5,780 nt of DNA from Sulfuricurvum sp. Its GTDB lineage: Bacteria; Campylobacterota; Campylobacteria; Campylobacterales; Sulfurimonadaceae. This document shows positions 1-5,736 of this stretch, piece after piece. A model generated the notes under the pieces. That model had not been told where the DNA came from. It did no database searches and worked only from the letters and a program-made list of their open reading frames with translations. Location of the stretch: the NCBI GenBank assembly GCA_022729835.1, contig DZBC01000140.1, positions 1 to 5,780 on the forward strand, written 5' to 3'. How positions within the stretch are numbered: position 1 is the stretch's first letter; each line of letters opens with the position of its first letter. The position numbers and the translations under genes were made by a program.

Positions 1-53
1 CCAAGTGGCCGGATGTTCTGCGCGATTGGTGGCCGGATGCGCCGTTATATGCA
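1..53 (-). mobile_element. Terminal inverted repeat, probable IS21-family element end (left copy)
   Basis: These 53 bases are the exact reverse complement of the last 53 bases of the window; identity stops at base 54. Read on the minus strand the sequence begins TGCATATAACGG at the junction with cysG, so the tip faces inward and the element body would lie outside the window. It holds two direct copies of GTGGCCGGATG (plus-strand sense, at 5-15 and 29-39), with a 24-bp period. A TG tip followed by repeated internal binding-site-like units is typical of IS21-family (istA/istB) ends; this family call is from memory of such termini, not from a search. No transposase gene is visible because the window ends here. 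An alternative is that the window is a contig that stopped at a repeated k-mer, in which case the true repeat may be longer. Confidence 0.65.
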
Positions 54-1126
54 GCCAAGCGCGCCGCTTCGACGATCTCACGGGCTCTGGTGGTGCCCAT
101 CAGCACGACGACGGTGTGACTCGGGCGCAGCAGTAGATCGATCCAATCGACACAGAGCCGGTCTCCTCTTAGGTGGGCAGAGACGATCGACATACCCGTC
201 GCCACACCCCGCGCGGTAGGGGCGATGCCTGCGCACGAGGGGGCGGCAATGGCCGAAGAGACCCCCGGAATGACGCTTACATGTAGGCCCGCATCGATGA
301 GTGCGAGTGCCTCTTCCGAGCCACGCCCGAAGACATACGGATCCCCCGCTTTAAGCCGTGCTACCCGTAGTCCTTGGGAAGCGTATTCGATCAAAAGCTC
401 ATTGATACGCTCTTGTTTAATCGAGTGGTGCCCCTTCTTTTTGCCCACAAAGATCTGCAAAGTACGGGGTGGAATAAGCGCGATAATCTCAGGCGAAATC
501 AGATGATCGGTGAGCACCACGTCGGCTTCTTGAATCGCTTTATAGGCCTTGAGGGTGAGCAGCTCCGCATCGCCGGTTCCGCAGCCTACCAGCGTGACAT
601 GCCCCAGCAGCTTTTGGGTAGCGGCTTTGGCGCTTGAGCAATCGATGACCCCACACGCACGTTTTTGGGAGAGTTCGTCGGCCAGAGTTTCAAGATTTTT
701 AGGCAATTGCCGCGCAATATGATCTCGAATCGTCTGCGCCATCGTGGGACTCGCCCCAGCAGAACTCACCGCTACCTTCAGCGCGCCGCGTTCAATCAGT
801 GCCGCAAAGAAGAAGTCGCACGCATCCGGGACATCGACGCAGTTGAGTAAAAAGCGGCGCTCTCTCTTTACATGTAAGAGCATTTGAAGCACCTGCGGGT
901 TTCCGGTGGCATCGATGATGATCTCATAACCCTCAAGGTCAGAGGTCTCAAAAGCCTTACATGTAACACTACACAGCGCTTCAAGTTCAGGCTTTATATG
1001 TAAGGCAATCGCGCAAAAGTCGATGTGGTTGCGACTCAGCACCTGCGCCTTTTGCAGCGCCACGGCACCGCCGCCGATTAGCAAGATTTTTGGGGCATTT
1101 AGCACGATAGGCAGGGTAGAGTGCAT
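1..1126 (-). CDS. cysG: Siroheme synthase CysG, bifunctional, 3'-truncated by an element end
   Basis: This gene makes siroheme, the cofactor of assimilatory nitrite reductase. The N-terminal half (about residues 1-155) is a precorrin-2 dehydrogenase/ferrochelatase domain with a Rossmann motif IGGGAVALQKA at 17-27 and SSAGASPTMAQTIRDHI at 121-137. The C-terminal half is a uroporphyrinogen-III C-methyltransferase (SUMT) with VGCGTGDAELLTLKA at 180-194, RLKAGDPYVFGRGSEE at 257-272 and PGVSSAIAAPSCAGI at 287-301. Native sequence ends after about 357 codons at base 54, leaving about 183 residues of a SUMT domain usually near 240, so roughly the last 50-60 are lost. The frame then runs on through the 53-bp element end to the window edge without a stop. 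ATG 1126 is chosen because AGAGG at 1136-1140 lies 9 bases upstream; ATG 1135 overlaps the nrtD stop and has no spacing from that site. It follows nrtD directly and is probably co-transcribed. Activity of the truncated methyltransferase is doubtful. Confidence 0.88.
   Translation of the reverse strand, partial: MHSTLPIVLNAPKILLIGGGAVALQKAQVLSRNHIDFCAIALHIKPELEALCSVTCKAFETSDLEGYEIIIDATGNPQVLQMLLHVKRERRFLLNCVDVPDACDFFFAALIERGALKVAVSSAGASPTMAQTIRDHIARQLPKNLETLADELSQKRACGVIDCSSAKAATQKLLGHVTLVGCGTGDAELLTLKAYKAIQEADVVLTDHLISPEIIALIPPRTLQIFVGKKKGHHSIKQERINELLIEYASQGLRVARLKAGDPYVFGRGSEEALALIDAGLHVSVIPGVSSAIAAPSCAGIAPTARGVATGMSIVSAHLRGDRLCVDWIDLLLRPSHTVVVLMGTTRAREIVEAARLAAYNGASGHQSRRTSGHL
277..286. 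repeat. One-mismatch variant of the palindrome in cysG (SUMT half)
   Basis: TTACATGTAG differs at the last base and encodes Leu-His-Val (residues 281-283) on the minus strand. Confidence 0.35.
868..877. repeat. TTACATGTAA palindrome inside cysG
   Basis: This exact copy encodes Leu-His-Val in LHVK of CysG (residues 84-87). Four exact copies of this 10-mer occur in 5.8 kb, whereas a random sequence of even base use would give about 0.006. The repeats cut across reading frames and genes, so the DNA word rather than the peptide seems favoured. Confidence 0.6.
957..966. repeat. TTACATGTAA palindrome inside cysG, second frame
   Basis: This exact copy is read in a different frame from its neighbour at 868-877, giving Val-Thr-Cys-Lys (residues 54-57). 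The frame change argues against a shared protein motif as the cause. Confidence 0.6.
994..1003. repeat. One-mismatch variant of the palindrome in cysG
   Basis: TTATATGTAA differs from the exact palindrome at one base and encodes Leu-His-Ile (residues 42-44) on the minus strand. Confidence 0.35.
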
Positions 1127-1127
1127 T

Positions 1128-1919
1128 TTACTCATCCTCTTTGGCAAATTTCTTATACAGAAAGTCTAAAATCGCTTCACGACAACGGATATACTCGGGA
1201 TCGCTCTGCAGCGCGACGCGGTCACGCGGGCGCTCCAGTTTCACCTCTAAGATCTCGCCGATGGTTGCAGCCGGACCGTTGGTCATCATCACGACGCGAT
1301 CGCTCAGAAGTACCGCCTCGTCGATATCGTGGGTGATGATGATGACGGTGTTTTTGACGTTTTGCTGAATGCGCATCAGGTGCTCTTGCAAATTGGCGCG
1401 GGTTAGTGAATCGAGTGCCCCAAAGGGCTCATCCATCAGCAGCACCTTAGGCTTGATCGAAAGGGCGCGTGCGATCCCCACCCGCTGCTTCATACCGCCG
1501 CTGATCTCGCCTGGGTATTTATCCTTGGCGTGGTCGAGATTGACCATTTGAACAAACTTCATGACGCGCTCTTTGAGCTCCTCTTTTGAGAGCTCGCCCA
1601 TCACCTTCTTGACAGCAATTTCGATGTTTTGATAGACCGTAAGCCACGGCAAAAGCGAGTGGTTTTGAAAGACCACGGCGCGCTCTGGCCCTGGGCCGTC
1701 AATCTCTTTATTGGTGAGGTAGATGCCGCCTGAGGTGTGTGCATCAAGTCCTGCGATCATGTTGAGCAGTGTCGATTTACCGCATCCTGAGTGGCCGATG
1801 ATCGAGACAATCTCGTTTTCGCGAATCTGCAGATCAATATTCTGCACCGCCACATACTCTTTGCCGCCACCGAGCGCAAATACCTTCGCTACCCCTTCGA
1901 GGCTTAGAAATTTGTTCAT
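1128..1919 (-). CDS. nrtD: Nitrate ABC transporter ATP-binding protein NrtD
   Basis: This is the cytoplasmic ATPase that powers nitrate import through NrtB. The 263 residues hold a complete ABC domain: Walker A GHSGCGKST at 42-50, Q-loop Gln85 in VVFQNHSLLPW, signature ISGGMKQR at 139-146, Walker B VLLMDEP at 159-165, D-loop GALD at 167-170, and the switch histidine His197 in IITHD. Length and wording fit the NrtD/SsuB/TauB group of single-domain ATPases; nitrate rather than sulfonate is inferred from NrtA and NasA beside it. It is a plain NrtD: there is no NrtA-like regulatory domain fused at the C-terminus, as cyanobacterial NrtC has. The start ATG overlaps the nrtB stop by four bases (ATGA), with AAGGG six bases upstream at 1926-1930, so translational coupling is likely. 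The gene looks intact. Confidence 0.93.
   Translation of the reverse strand: MNKFLSLEGVAKVFALGGGKEYVAVQNIDLQIRENEIVSIIGHSGCGKSTLLNMIAGLDAHTSGGIYLTNKEIDGPGPERAVVFQNHSLLPWLTVYQNIEIAVKKVMGELSKEELKERVMKFVQMVNLDHAKDKYPGEISGGMKQRVGIARALSIKPKVLLMDEPFGALDSLTRANLQEHLMRIQQNVKNTVIIITHDIDEAVLLSDRVVMMTNGPAATIGEILEVKLERPRDRVALQSDPEYIRCREAILDFLYKKFAKEDE
1136..1140 (-). promoter_or_regulatory. Ribosome binding site deciding the cysG start
   Basis: The minus strand reads AGAGG, then nine bases, then ATG at 1126. The site lies inside the last codons of nrtD, so cysG translation is probably coupled to nrtD. Its position disfavours the ATG at 1135, which abuts it directly. Confidence 0.5.
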
Positions 1920-2731
1920 CTTTTACCCTTTTTGGTGTAGTCGAAATAGTCGGCAATGCGTCCAATGATGATGTCAAGCCCAAAACCGATCAGTCCAACA
2001 ATCATGATCCCGATGATGATGTTGTGGTAGTTGAGGCTGTTGTACTCATTCCAGATCCAAAAACCGATACCAATCCCGCCGGTAAGCATCTCTGCCGCCA
2101 CGATGACCAGCCATGCAATGCCCAGTGAGAGGCGCATACCGGTGAAGATAAAGGGCACGGCTACGGGCAAAATGATCTTGCGCACCTTCTCCAGCGGGCT
2201 GAAGCGTAGCACCCGCGCTACGTTGAGATAGTCTTGGCTCACACTTCTCACCCCCAGCGCCGTGTTGATGATAATGGGCCAGATCGAAGTGATAAAGATG
2301 GTCGCAATGGCCGTCATATTGATGTCTTGAAAGACAAAGAGCAGCAGCGGTAGCCACGCCAGCGGCGAGACGGGTTTGAAGATCTGGATATAGGGGTTGA
2401 AGAGCTCAAACATCACCTCACTCATCCCGATCATCAGCCCCAGCGGAACCCCTACGAGTATGGCCAGCGCAAATCCACCAAAGACCCGCTCTAGTGAAGA
2501 GAGGATCTGCCAAAAGATCCCTTTGTCATCCTCGTTAGCCACATAAAAGGGGTCAGAGAAGACCCCTGTGATCTCTTCCGCATTGGAATTCACTCCACCA
2601 AAAGCTTGAATGTAGGTGTCATACGGAGAGGGAAAACTCTCGATATGATGAGCAAGTGAGCTCCAAACCGCCAAGATAACCACCGCTCCTAGTAGTGGCA
2701 AAAGCCACCGACGTACTGCTGCATAACGCAT
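1916..2731 (-). CDS. nrtB: Nitrate ABC transporter permease NrtB
   Basis: This is the inner-membrane channel subunit of the nitrate importer. The 271 residues are a BPD_transp_1-type permease with hydrophobic segments near 9-27, 83-103, 113-135, 137-158, 203-222 and 236-256. IFKPVSPLAWLPLLLF (117-132) is typical of the NrtB/SsuC/TauC family. The EAA-like coupling loop, which docks on the ATPase, is at about 168-200 (LNVARVLRFSPLEKVRKIIL, then PVAVPFIFTG). The stretch between the first two membrane segments (about 28-80) is long and acidic and probably periplasmic. The start is supported by AAAGGAG at 2737-2743, five bases upstream. The gene follows nrtA by 17 bases and overlaps nrtD by four. 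It appears intact, and its context makes nitrate the likely substrate. Confidence 0.92.
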   Translation of the reverse strand: MRYAAVRRWLLPLLGAVVILAVWSSLAHHIESFPSPYDTYIQAFGGVNSNAEEITGVFSDPFYVANEDDKGIFWQILSSLERVFGGFALAILVGVPLGLMIGMSEVMFELFNPYIQIFKPVSPLAWLPLLLFVFQDINMTAIATIFITSIWPIIINTALGVRSVSQDYLNVARVLRFSPLEKVRKIILPVAVPFIFTGMRLSLGIAWLVIVAAEMLTGGIGIGFWIWNEYNSLNYHNIIIGIMIVGLIGFGLDIIIGRIADYFDYTKKGKR

Positions 2732-2736
2732 TGCGA

Positions 2737-2743
2737 CTCCTTT
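2737..2743 (-). promoter_or_regulatory. Strong ribosome binding site of nrtB
   Basis: The minus strand reads AAAGGAG, five bases before the nrtB ATG at 2731. It occupies most of the 17-base gap after the nrtA stop, leaving no room for a terminator or promoter between the genes. Confidence 0.7.
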
Positions 2744-2748
2744 AAAGA

Positions 2749-4145
2749 CTACGATTTAGGTTTAACGACATACTTGAGCTCAGCACATCCTGCCGGGCCG
2801 TAGGGGCAGACATAGGGCGGTTGCGCCGTCTCTACCTTCCAACTGTTGAGTGCTTTAAGCGACTCTTGACTCATCTTGGGGTGGGTGACCTCGAAGCTGT
2901 AGATATACTCGACTGCCTTATTGGGATCAAAGACCTTGCCATCCATAAACTTGTTATAGGTGTCGATTCCATCGATCTTCCAAGGACTCGGCGGCAGCTC
3001 ATATCCGACTGCTTTGGCTGCTTGCTCAAAAAGATCGGGGCGGTAGGTTTTCTCAACGGCAGCTTTGAGATCAAGGGGCTGCTCGATCTGCCCCCAGCGG
3101 ATCATCTGCGTCAAGAACCACATAGCGTGGCTATAAAACGGATAGGCGGCGTAGTAGTTGGCAAAGACGTTAAACATCGGATTGGGCTCACTCTCTTGGC
3201 CTTTGAGATACTGAAACGTTCCGATCATCGACTTCTCCAATACAGCTACGGGCGCTTTGACATACTGCGCTTTTGAGAGAATCTTGGCCGCCTCTTTGCG
3301 GTTCTCCCATGAGCTATCCAGCCAGATCTGTGCCTCTAAAATCGCTTTCATCACCGCTTGCGTCGTCTGCGGGTGTTTCTCTACAAAATCGGCGCGAGAC
3401 TGAAGCACCTTTTCCGGGTTGTTGTTCCAGATATCGTAGTTGGTTACCAATGTAGAGCCTTTGGCCTCCATCACGACGCGCTCGTTCCACGGTTCGCCGA
3501 CGCAGTATCCGTCGATATTGCCCGCGATCAGGTTAGAGGGCATGGTCGGAGGCGGGAAGGGTTTGATGGTCGCATCCGCGTCGGGATCGATACCCGAGGT
3601 AGCCAGCCAGTAGCGCAGTTCGTAGTTGTGTGTTGAAACGGGGTGTACCATCCCGAAGTTAAGCGGTTGATACTTTGCTCCTTCGGTTTGATGTTTCGCA
3701 TCGATATAGGCTTTGAGCGATTCGGAACTTAGAGGGCGTTTTTCTCATCCATGCCGTGCTTTTTCATGGCTGTGATAATTTTATTGCCAAAGGTAATGCC
3801 GTTGCCGTTAAAGTCAAGGCTTTGCAGTGCTACCAGATGGGCGTTTCCGTTGATGCCCACCGTGGCCGCAAGCGGCATACCGGCAAGCGCGTGGGCGTAG
3901 TCATATTCGCCGTTGATCACCTTTTGCTGAATTCCGGGCCATCCGCCCCCCTCTTTGATGACGTGGACATCGAGTCCGTATTTTTTAAAAAAACCTTTTT
4001 CGGCAGCGATGACGATCGGGGCACAATCGGTCAGTGCAATAAAGCCGATATTGAGCGACTTTTTCTCTAACTCGGCCCATGCCGAAGAGGTAATGATGCC
4101 GGTCATCAGAGTACTTAGAGCGAGACGTTGAAACAGAGGGTTCAT
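2749..4145 (-). pseudogene. nrtA: Nitrate-binding protein NrtA, frameshifted
   Basis: This would be the periplasmic substrate-binding protein of the importer. The first frame (4145 to the TAA at 3731-3729) gives 138 residues: a Sec-type signal peptide MNPLFQRLALS...SSAWA, likely cleaved after Ala24, then TDCAPIVIAAEKGFFKKYGLDV at 39-60 and LAGMPLAAT at 87-95, all NrtA-like. The protein resumes in another minus frame, open from 3729 to the TAG at 2751-2749: 326 residues starting SSESLKAYIDAKH and including STHNYELRYWLATSG and GYCVGEPWNERVV. One extra base around CTCTAAGT would join them into about 465 residues, a normal NrtA length. ATG 4145 is chosen over ATG 4157 because GGTGA lies five bases upstream and the signal peptide starts cleanly there. 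No lipobox cysteine or twin arginine is present, unlike cyanobacterial NrtA. The second part alone would lack a signal peptide and the first lobe. A sequencing error is as possible as a real mutation. Confidence 0.88.
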
Positions 4146-4150
4146 AAAGA

Positions 4151-4155
4151 TCACC
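4151..4155 (-). promoter_or_regulatory. Ribosome binding site deciding the nrtA start
   Basis: The minus strand reads GGTGA five bases before ATG 4145. The neighbouring AAAGG at 4158-4162 touches the upstream in-frame ATG at 4157 with no spacer, which makes that earlier start less likely. Confidence 0.45.
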
Positions 4156-4200
4156 ATCCTTTTTTTCTGAATTTTATTTTAACTTTGGTGTTCGCATAGA

Positions 4201-4206
4201 ATAATA
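4201..4206 (-). promoter_or_regulatory. Possible -10 element for nrtABD-cysG
   Basis: The minus strand reads TATTAT here, about 56 bases before the nrtA start. No convincing -35 hexamer is seen at the usual distance, so this is a weak prediction. Confidence 0.25.
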
Positions 4207-4282
4207 TCAGCGATTAGCGCTTAAATTAGCTAGTTAATTGATTAAACAATATACATTTAGCTTAATATTTTCTGATTTACTC

Positions 4283-4288
4283 TATACT
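4283..4288 (+). promoter_or_regulatory. Possible -10 element for nasA
   Basis: TATACT matches the sigma-70 -10 consensus at five of six positions. It would start transcription near 4295, giving a leader of about 25 bases that contains the palindrome at 4298-4307 and the ribosome binding site. No good -35 hexamer is present. Confidence 0.35.
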
Positions 4289-4297
4289 ACAATACCG

Positions 4298-4307
4298 TTA
4301 CATGTAA
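4298..4307. repeat. TTACATGTAA palindrome in the nasA leader
   Basis: This is an exact 10-bp palindrome one base before the nasA ribosome binding site and the only non-coding copy in the window. It lies just downstream of the predicted -10 element, where a bound repressor or a shared protein could act. It may equally be one more copy of a genome-wide repeated palindrome. Confidence 0.6.
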
Positions 4308-4308
4308 C

Positions 4309-4314
4309 AAGGAG
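4309..4314 (+). promoter_or_regulatory. Ribosome binding site of nasA
   Basis: AAGGAG with a six-base spacer precedes GTG at 4321. It settles the use of a GTG start: the only nearby upstream ATG (4302-4304) is followed at once by a TAA stop. Confidence 0.75.
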
Positions 4315-4320
4315 TCTAGT

Positions 4321-5736
4321 GTGATTAAATCGGTATGCGGCTATTGCGGGGTAGGGTGCGGACTGGAGTTTGATACCCATAAGCTGATCGGCGATATCGC
4401 CTACCCGACCAACGAGGGCTTGGTATGCAAAAAAGGGGTCAGCGAGCTGCACACCATCGATACCCCCACGCGGCTGCTACGCCCGATCGTACGCTCAAGC
4501 GTGCATGAGGAGTTTAAACAAAGCAGTTGGGATTTTGCCCTAGACGTGGCAGCCGCCGCACTTCGCCGAAGCACGCCGCAGCGCATCGGCTTTTATCTCT
4601 CGGGGCAGATGCTCACGGAGGATTATTATGTGGCCAATAAGCTTGCGAAGGGGTTTTTGGGTACTTCCAACGTCGATACCAACTCGCGCACTTGTATGGC
4701 AAGTGCGGTAGTAGCCTATCAAAAGGTCTTCGGTTTGGATTATGTGCCGGTGCGGATGGAGGAGATTTTTCGCAGTGATCTGCTCATTTTGGTAGGCTCA
4801 AATGCCGCAGAGGCGCACGTGGTCTTTCATAACCACATCAAAAAAGCGCGCAAAAACGGCCTCAAAGTCATCACGATCGATCCGCGCCGCACGGCAACGG
4901 CCGAGGCTTCGGATCTACACCTCCCTTTGCGCCCCGGTAGCGATATCGACTTTTTTAGCCTCGTAGCGCTGCGGCTGATTGAAGAGGATCGAATCGATAA
5001 GGCGTTTTTGAGCTTACATGTAAACGGCTATGACGCCTATCTGAAACAGCTTCGCAAGCTCCCCAAAACCAAGTTGCTCAAACGCTGCGACCTTTCCAAA
5101 GAGCAGTTTGAGAATTTTATGCAGCTCTTCAACGAGAGTCCGCGCGTTATCAGCGCGTGGACGATGGGGTTAAACCAGAGCGTTCAGGGGGTAGATAAAA
5201 ATATTGCGCTGATGAACATCCATCTGCTCAGCGGTAAGGTGGATCGGGAGGGGTGCGGCCTCTTTTCGCTCACCGGTCAGCCTAATGCCATGGGCGGGCG
5301 CGAGGTGGGGGGACTTTCAACAACATTGGCGGTTCATCGTGGCTTTGATGAGGAGTCGCGTGTGCTAGTCGGAGATTTCTGGAAGAGTAGTGTCATTCCA
5401 AAATCCGCAGGACTGACTGCCTTCGAGTTGATTGAGGCGGCAGAGCAAGGAGCGCTGGATGTTTTGGTGATCTGCCACACCGACCCGATCTATCATCTGC
5501 CCAATCGCCATAGAGTCGAGGCAGCATTCAAGAAAATCCCGTTTATCGTGGAGCTCAACTCCTACGAAGACTCCGAGACGGCGCCCTTTGTTCATGTGCG
5601 TCTTCCGGCGGCTCCGTGGGGAGAGAAGGAGGGGACGCAGACCAATATGGATCGCACCGTCACGCGCCAAGAGAAGCTCACCCGCATCTCTATCGAGTGC
5701 CGCCCCGATTGGCAGATCTTTGCTCAGTGCATATAA
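4321..5736 (+). CDS. nasA: Assimilatory nitrate reductase catalytic subunit, 3'-truncated by an element end
   Basis: NasA/NarB reduces nitrate to nitrite in the cytoplasm using a bis-MGD molybdenum cofactor and one 4Fe-4S cluster. The cluster ligands are Cys6, Cys9, Cys13 and Cys36 (VCGYCGVGC and LVCKKG). NSRTCMASAV at 121-130 carries Cys125, the probable molybdenum ligand as in NapA-type enzymes. Cofactor-domain motifs follow: LPLRPGSDIDF at 201-211, TGQPNAMGGREVGG at 318-331 and LPAAPWGEKEGTQTNMDR at 428-445. The start is GTG, with a strong ribosome site. Native coding ends at Gln469 (base 5727), where the family normally continues; the last two codons and the TAA come from the 53-bp element end. 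Family members are usually about 700 residues or more, so the C-terminal molydopterin-binding domain is missing and the product should be inactive. There is no extra N-terminal domain and no signal peptide, fitting a cytoplasmic assimilatory enzyme. It is divergent from the nrt operon. Confidence 0.9.
   Translation: MIKSVCGYCGVGCGLEFDTHKLIGDIAYPTNEGLVCKKGVSELHTIDTPTRLLRPIVRSSVHEEFKQSSWDFALDVAAAALRRSTPQRIGFYLSGQMLTEDYYVANKLAKGFLGTSNVDTNSRTCMASAVVAYQKVFGLDYVPVRMEEIFRSDLLILVGSNAAEAHVVFHNHIKKARKNGLKVITIDPRRTATAEASDLHLPLRPGSDIDFFSLVALRLIEEDRIDKAFLSLHVNGYDAYLKQLRKLPKTKLLKRCDLSKEQFENFMQLFNESPRVISAWTMGLNQSVQGVDKNIALMNIHLLSGKVDREGCGLFSLTGQPNAMGGREVGGLSTTLAVHRGFDEESRVLVGDFWKSSVIPKSAGLTAFELIEAAEQGALDVLVICHTDPIYHLPNRHRVEAAFKKIPFIVELNSYEDSETAPFVHVRLPAAPWGEKEGTQTNMDRTVTRQEKLTRISIECRPDWQIFAQCI
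5014..5023. repeat. TTACATGTAA palindrome inside nasA
   Basis: This exact copy encodes Leu-His-Val in LHVN (residues 232-235). The frame is the same as in the cysG copy at 868-877. Confidence 0.6.

Larger units (their letters stand above)
4146..4320. promoter_or_regulatory. Divergent nrtA/nasA control region
   Basis: This is the only non-coding stretch of size in the window and is clearly more AT-rich than the genes. It must carry promoters for both directions. It holds overlapping AT-rich dyads: ATTAGCTAGTTAAT at 4225-4238 (12 of 14 positions symmetric), TTAAT-TG-ATTAA at 4234-4245 and TTGATTAAACAA at 4238-4249. One or more could be a shared operator, but AT-rich DNA yields such dyads by chance. 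I saw no NtcA-type GTA-N8-TAC site, no standard FNR/CRP site and no sigma-54 site. The regulator is unknown. Confidence 0.55.

Noticed and set aside
13..850. Several short plus-strand open frames in the first 850 bases
   Set aside because: The minus strand carries continuous CysG sequence with clear motifs throughout this stretch, so the plus-strand frames are shadows.
2821..3276. A 151-codon open frame on the plus strand
   Set aside because: It lies wholly antisense to nrtA coding sequence that matches its family; it has no recognisable motif and is a shadow frame.
3726..3740. Programmed ribosomal frameshift in nrtA
   Set aside because: There is no slippery heptamer at the junction, no evident stimulatory hairpin, and NrtA is not known to use recoding. 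A simple one-base deletion or sequencing error explains it.
4158..4185. T-rich tract upstream of nrtA as a terminator
   Set aside because: No GC-rich stem precedes the tract in either orientation and no gene converges on it; it is simply AT-rich leader sequence.
4146..4320. NtcA- or FNR-type binding site in the divergent region
   Set aside because: I looked for GTA-N8-TAC and TTGAT-N4-ATCAA; neither is present. The nearest dyad, TTGATTAAACAA, has the wrong spacing.
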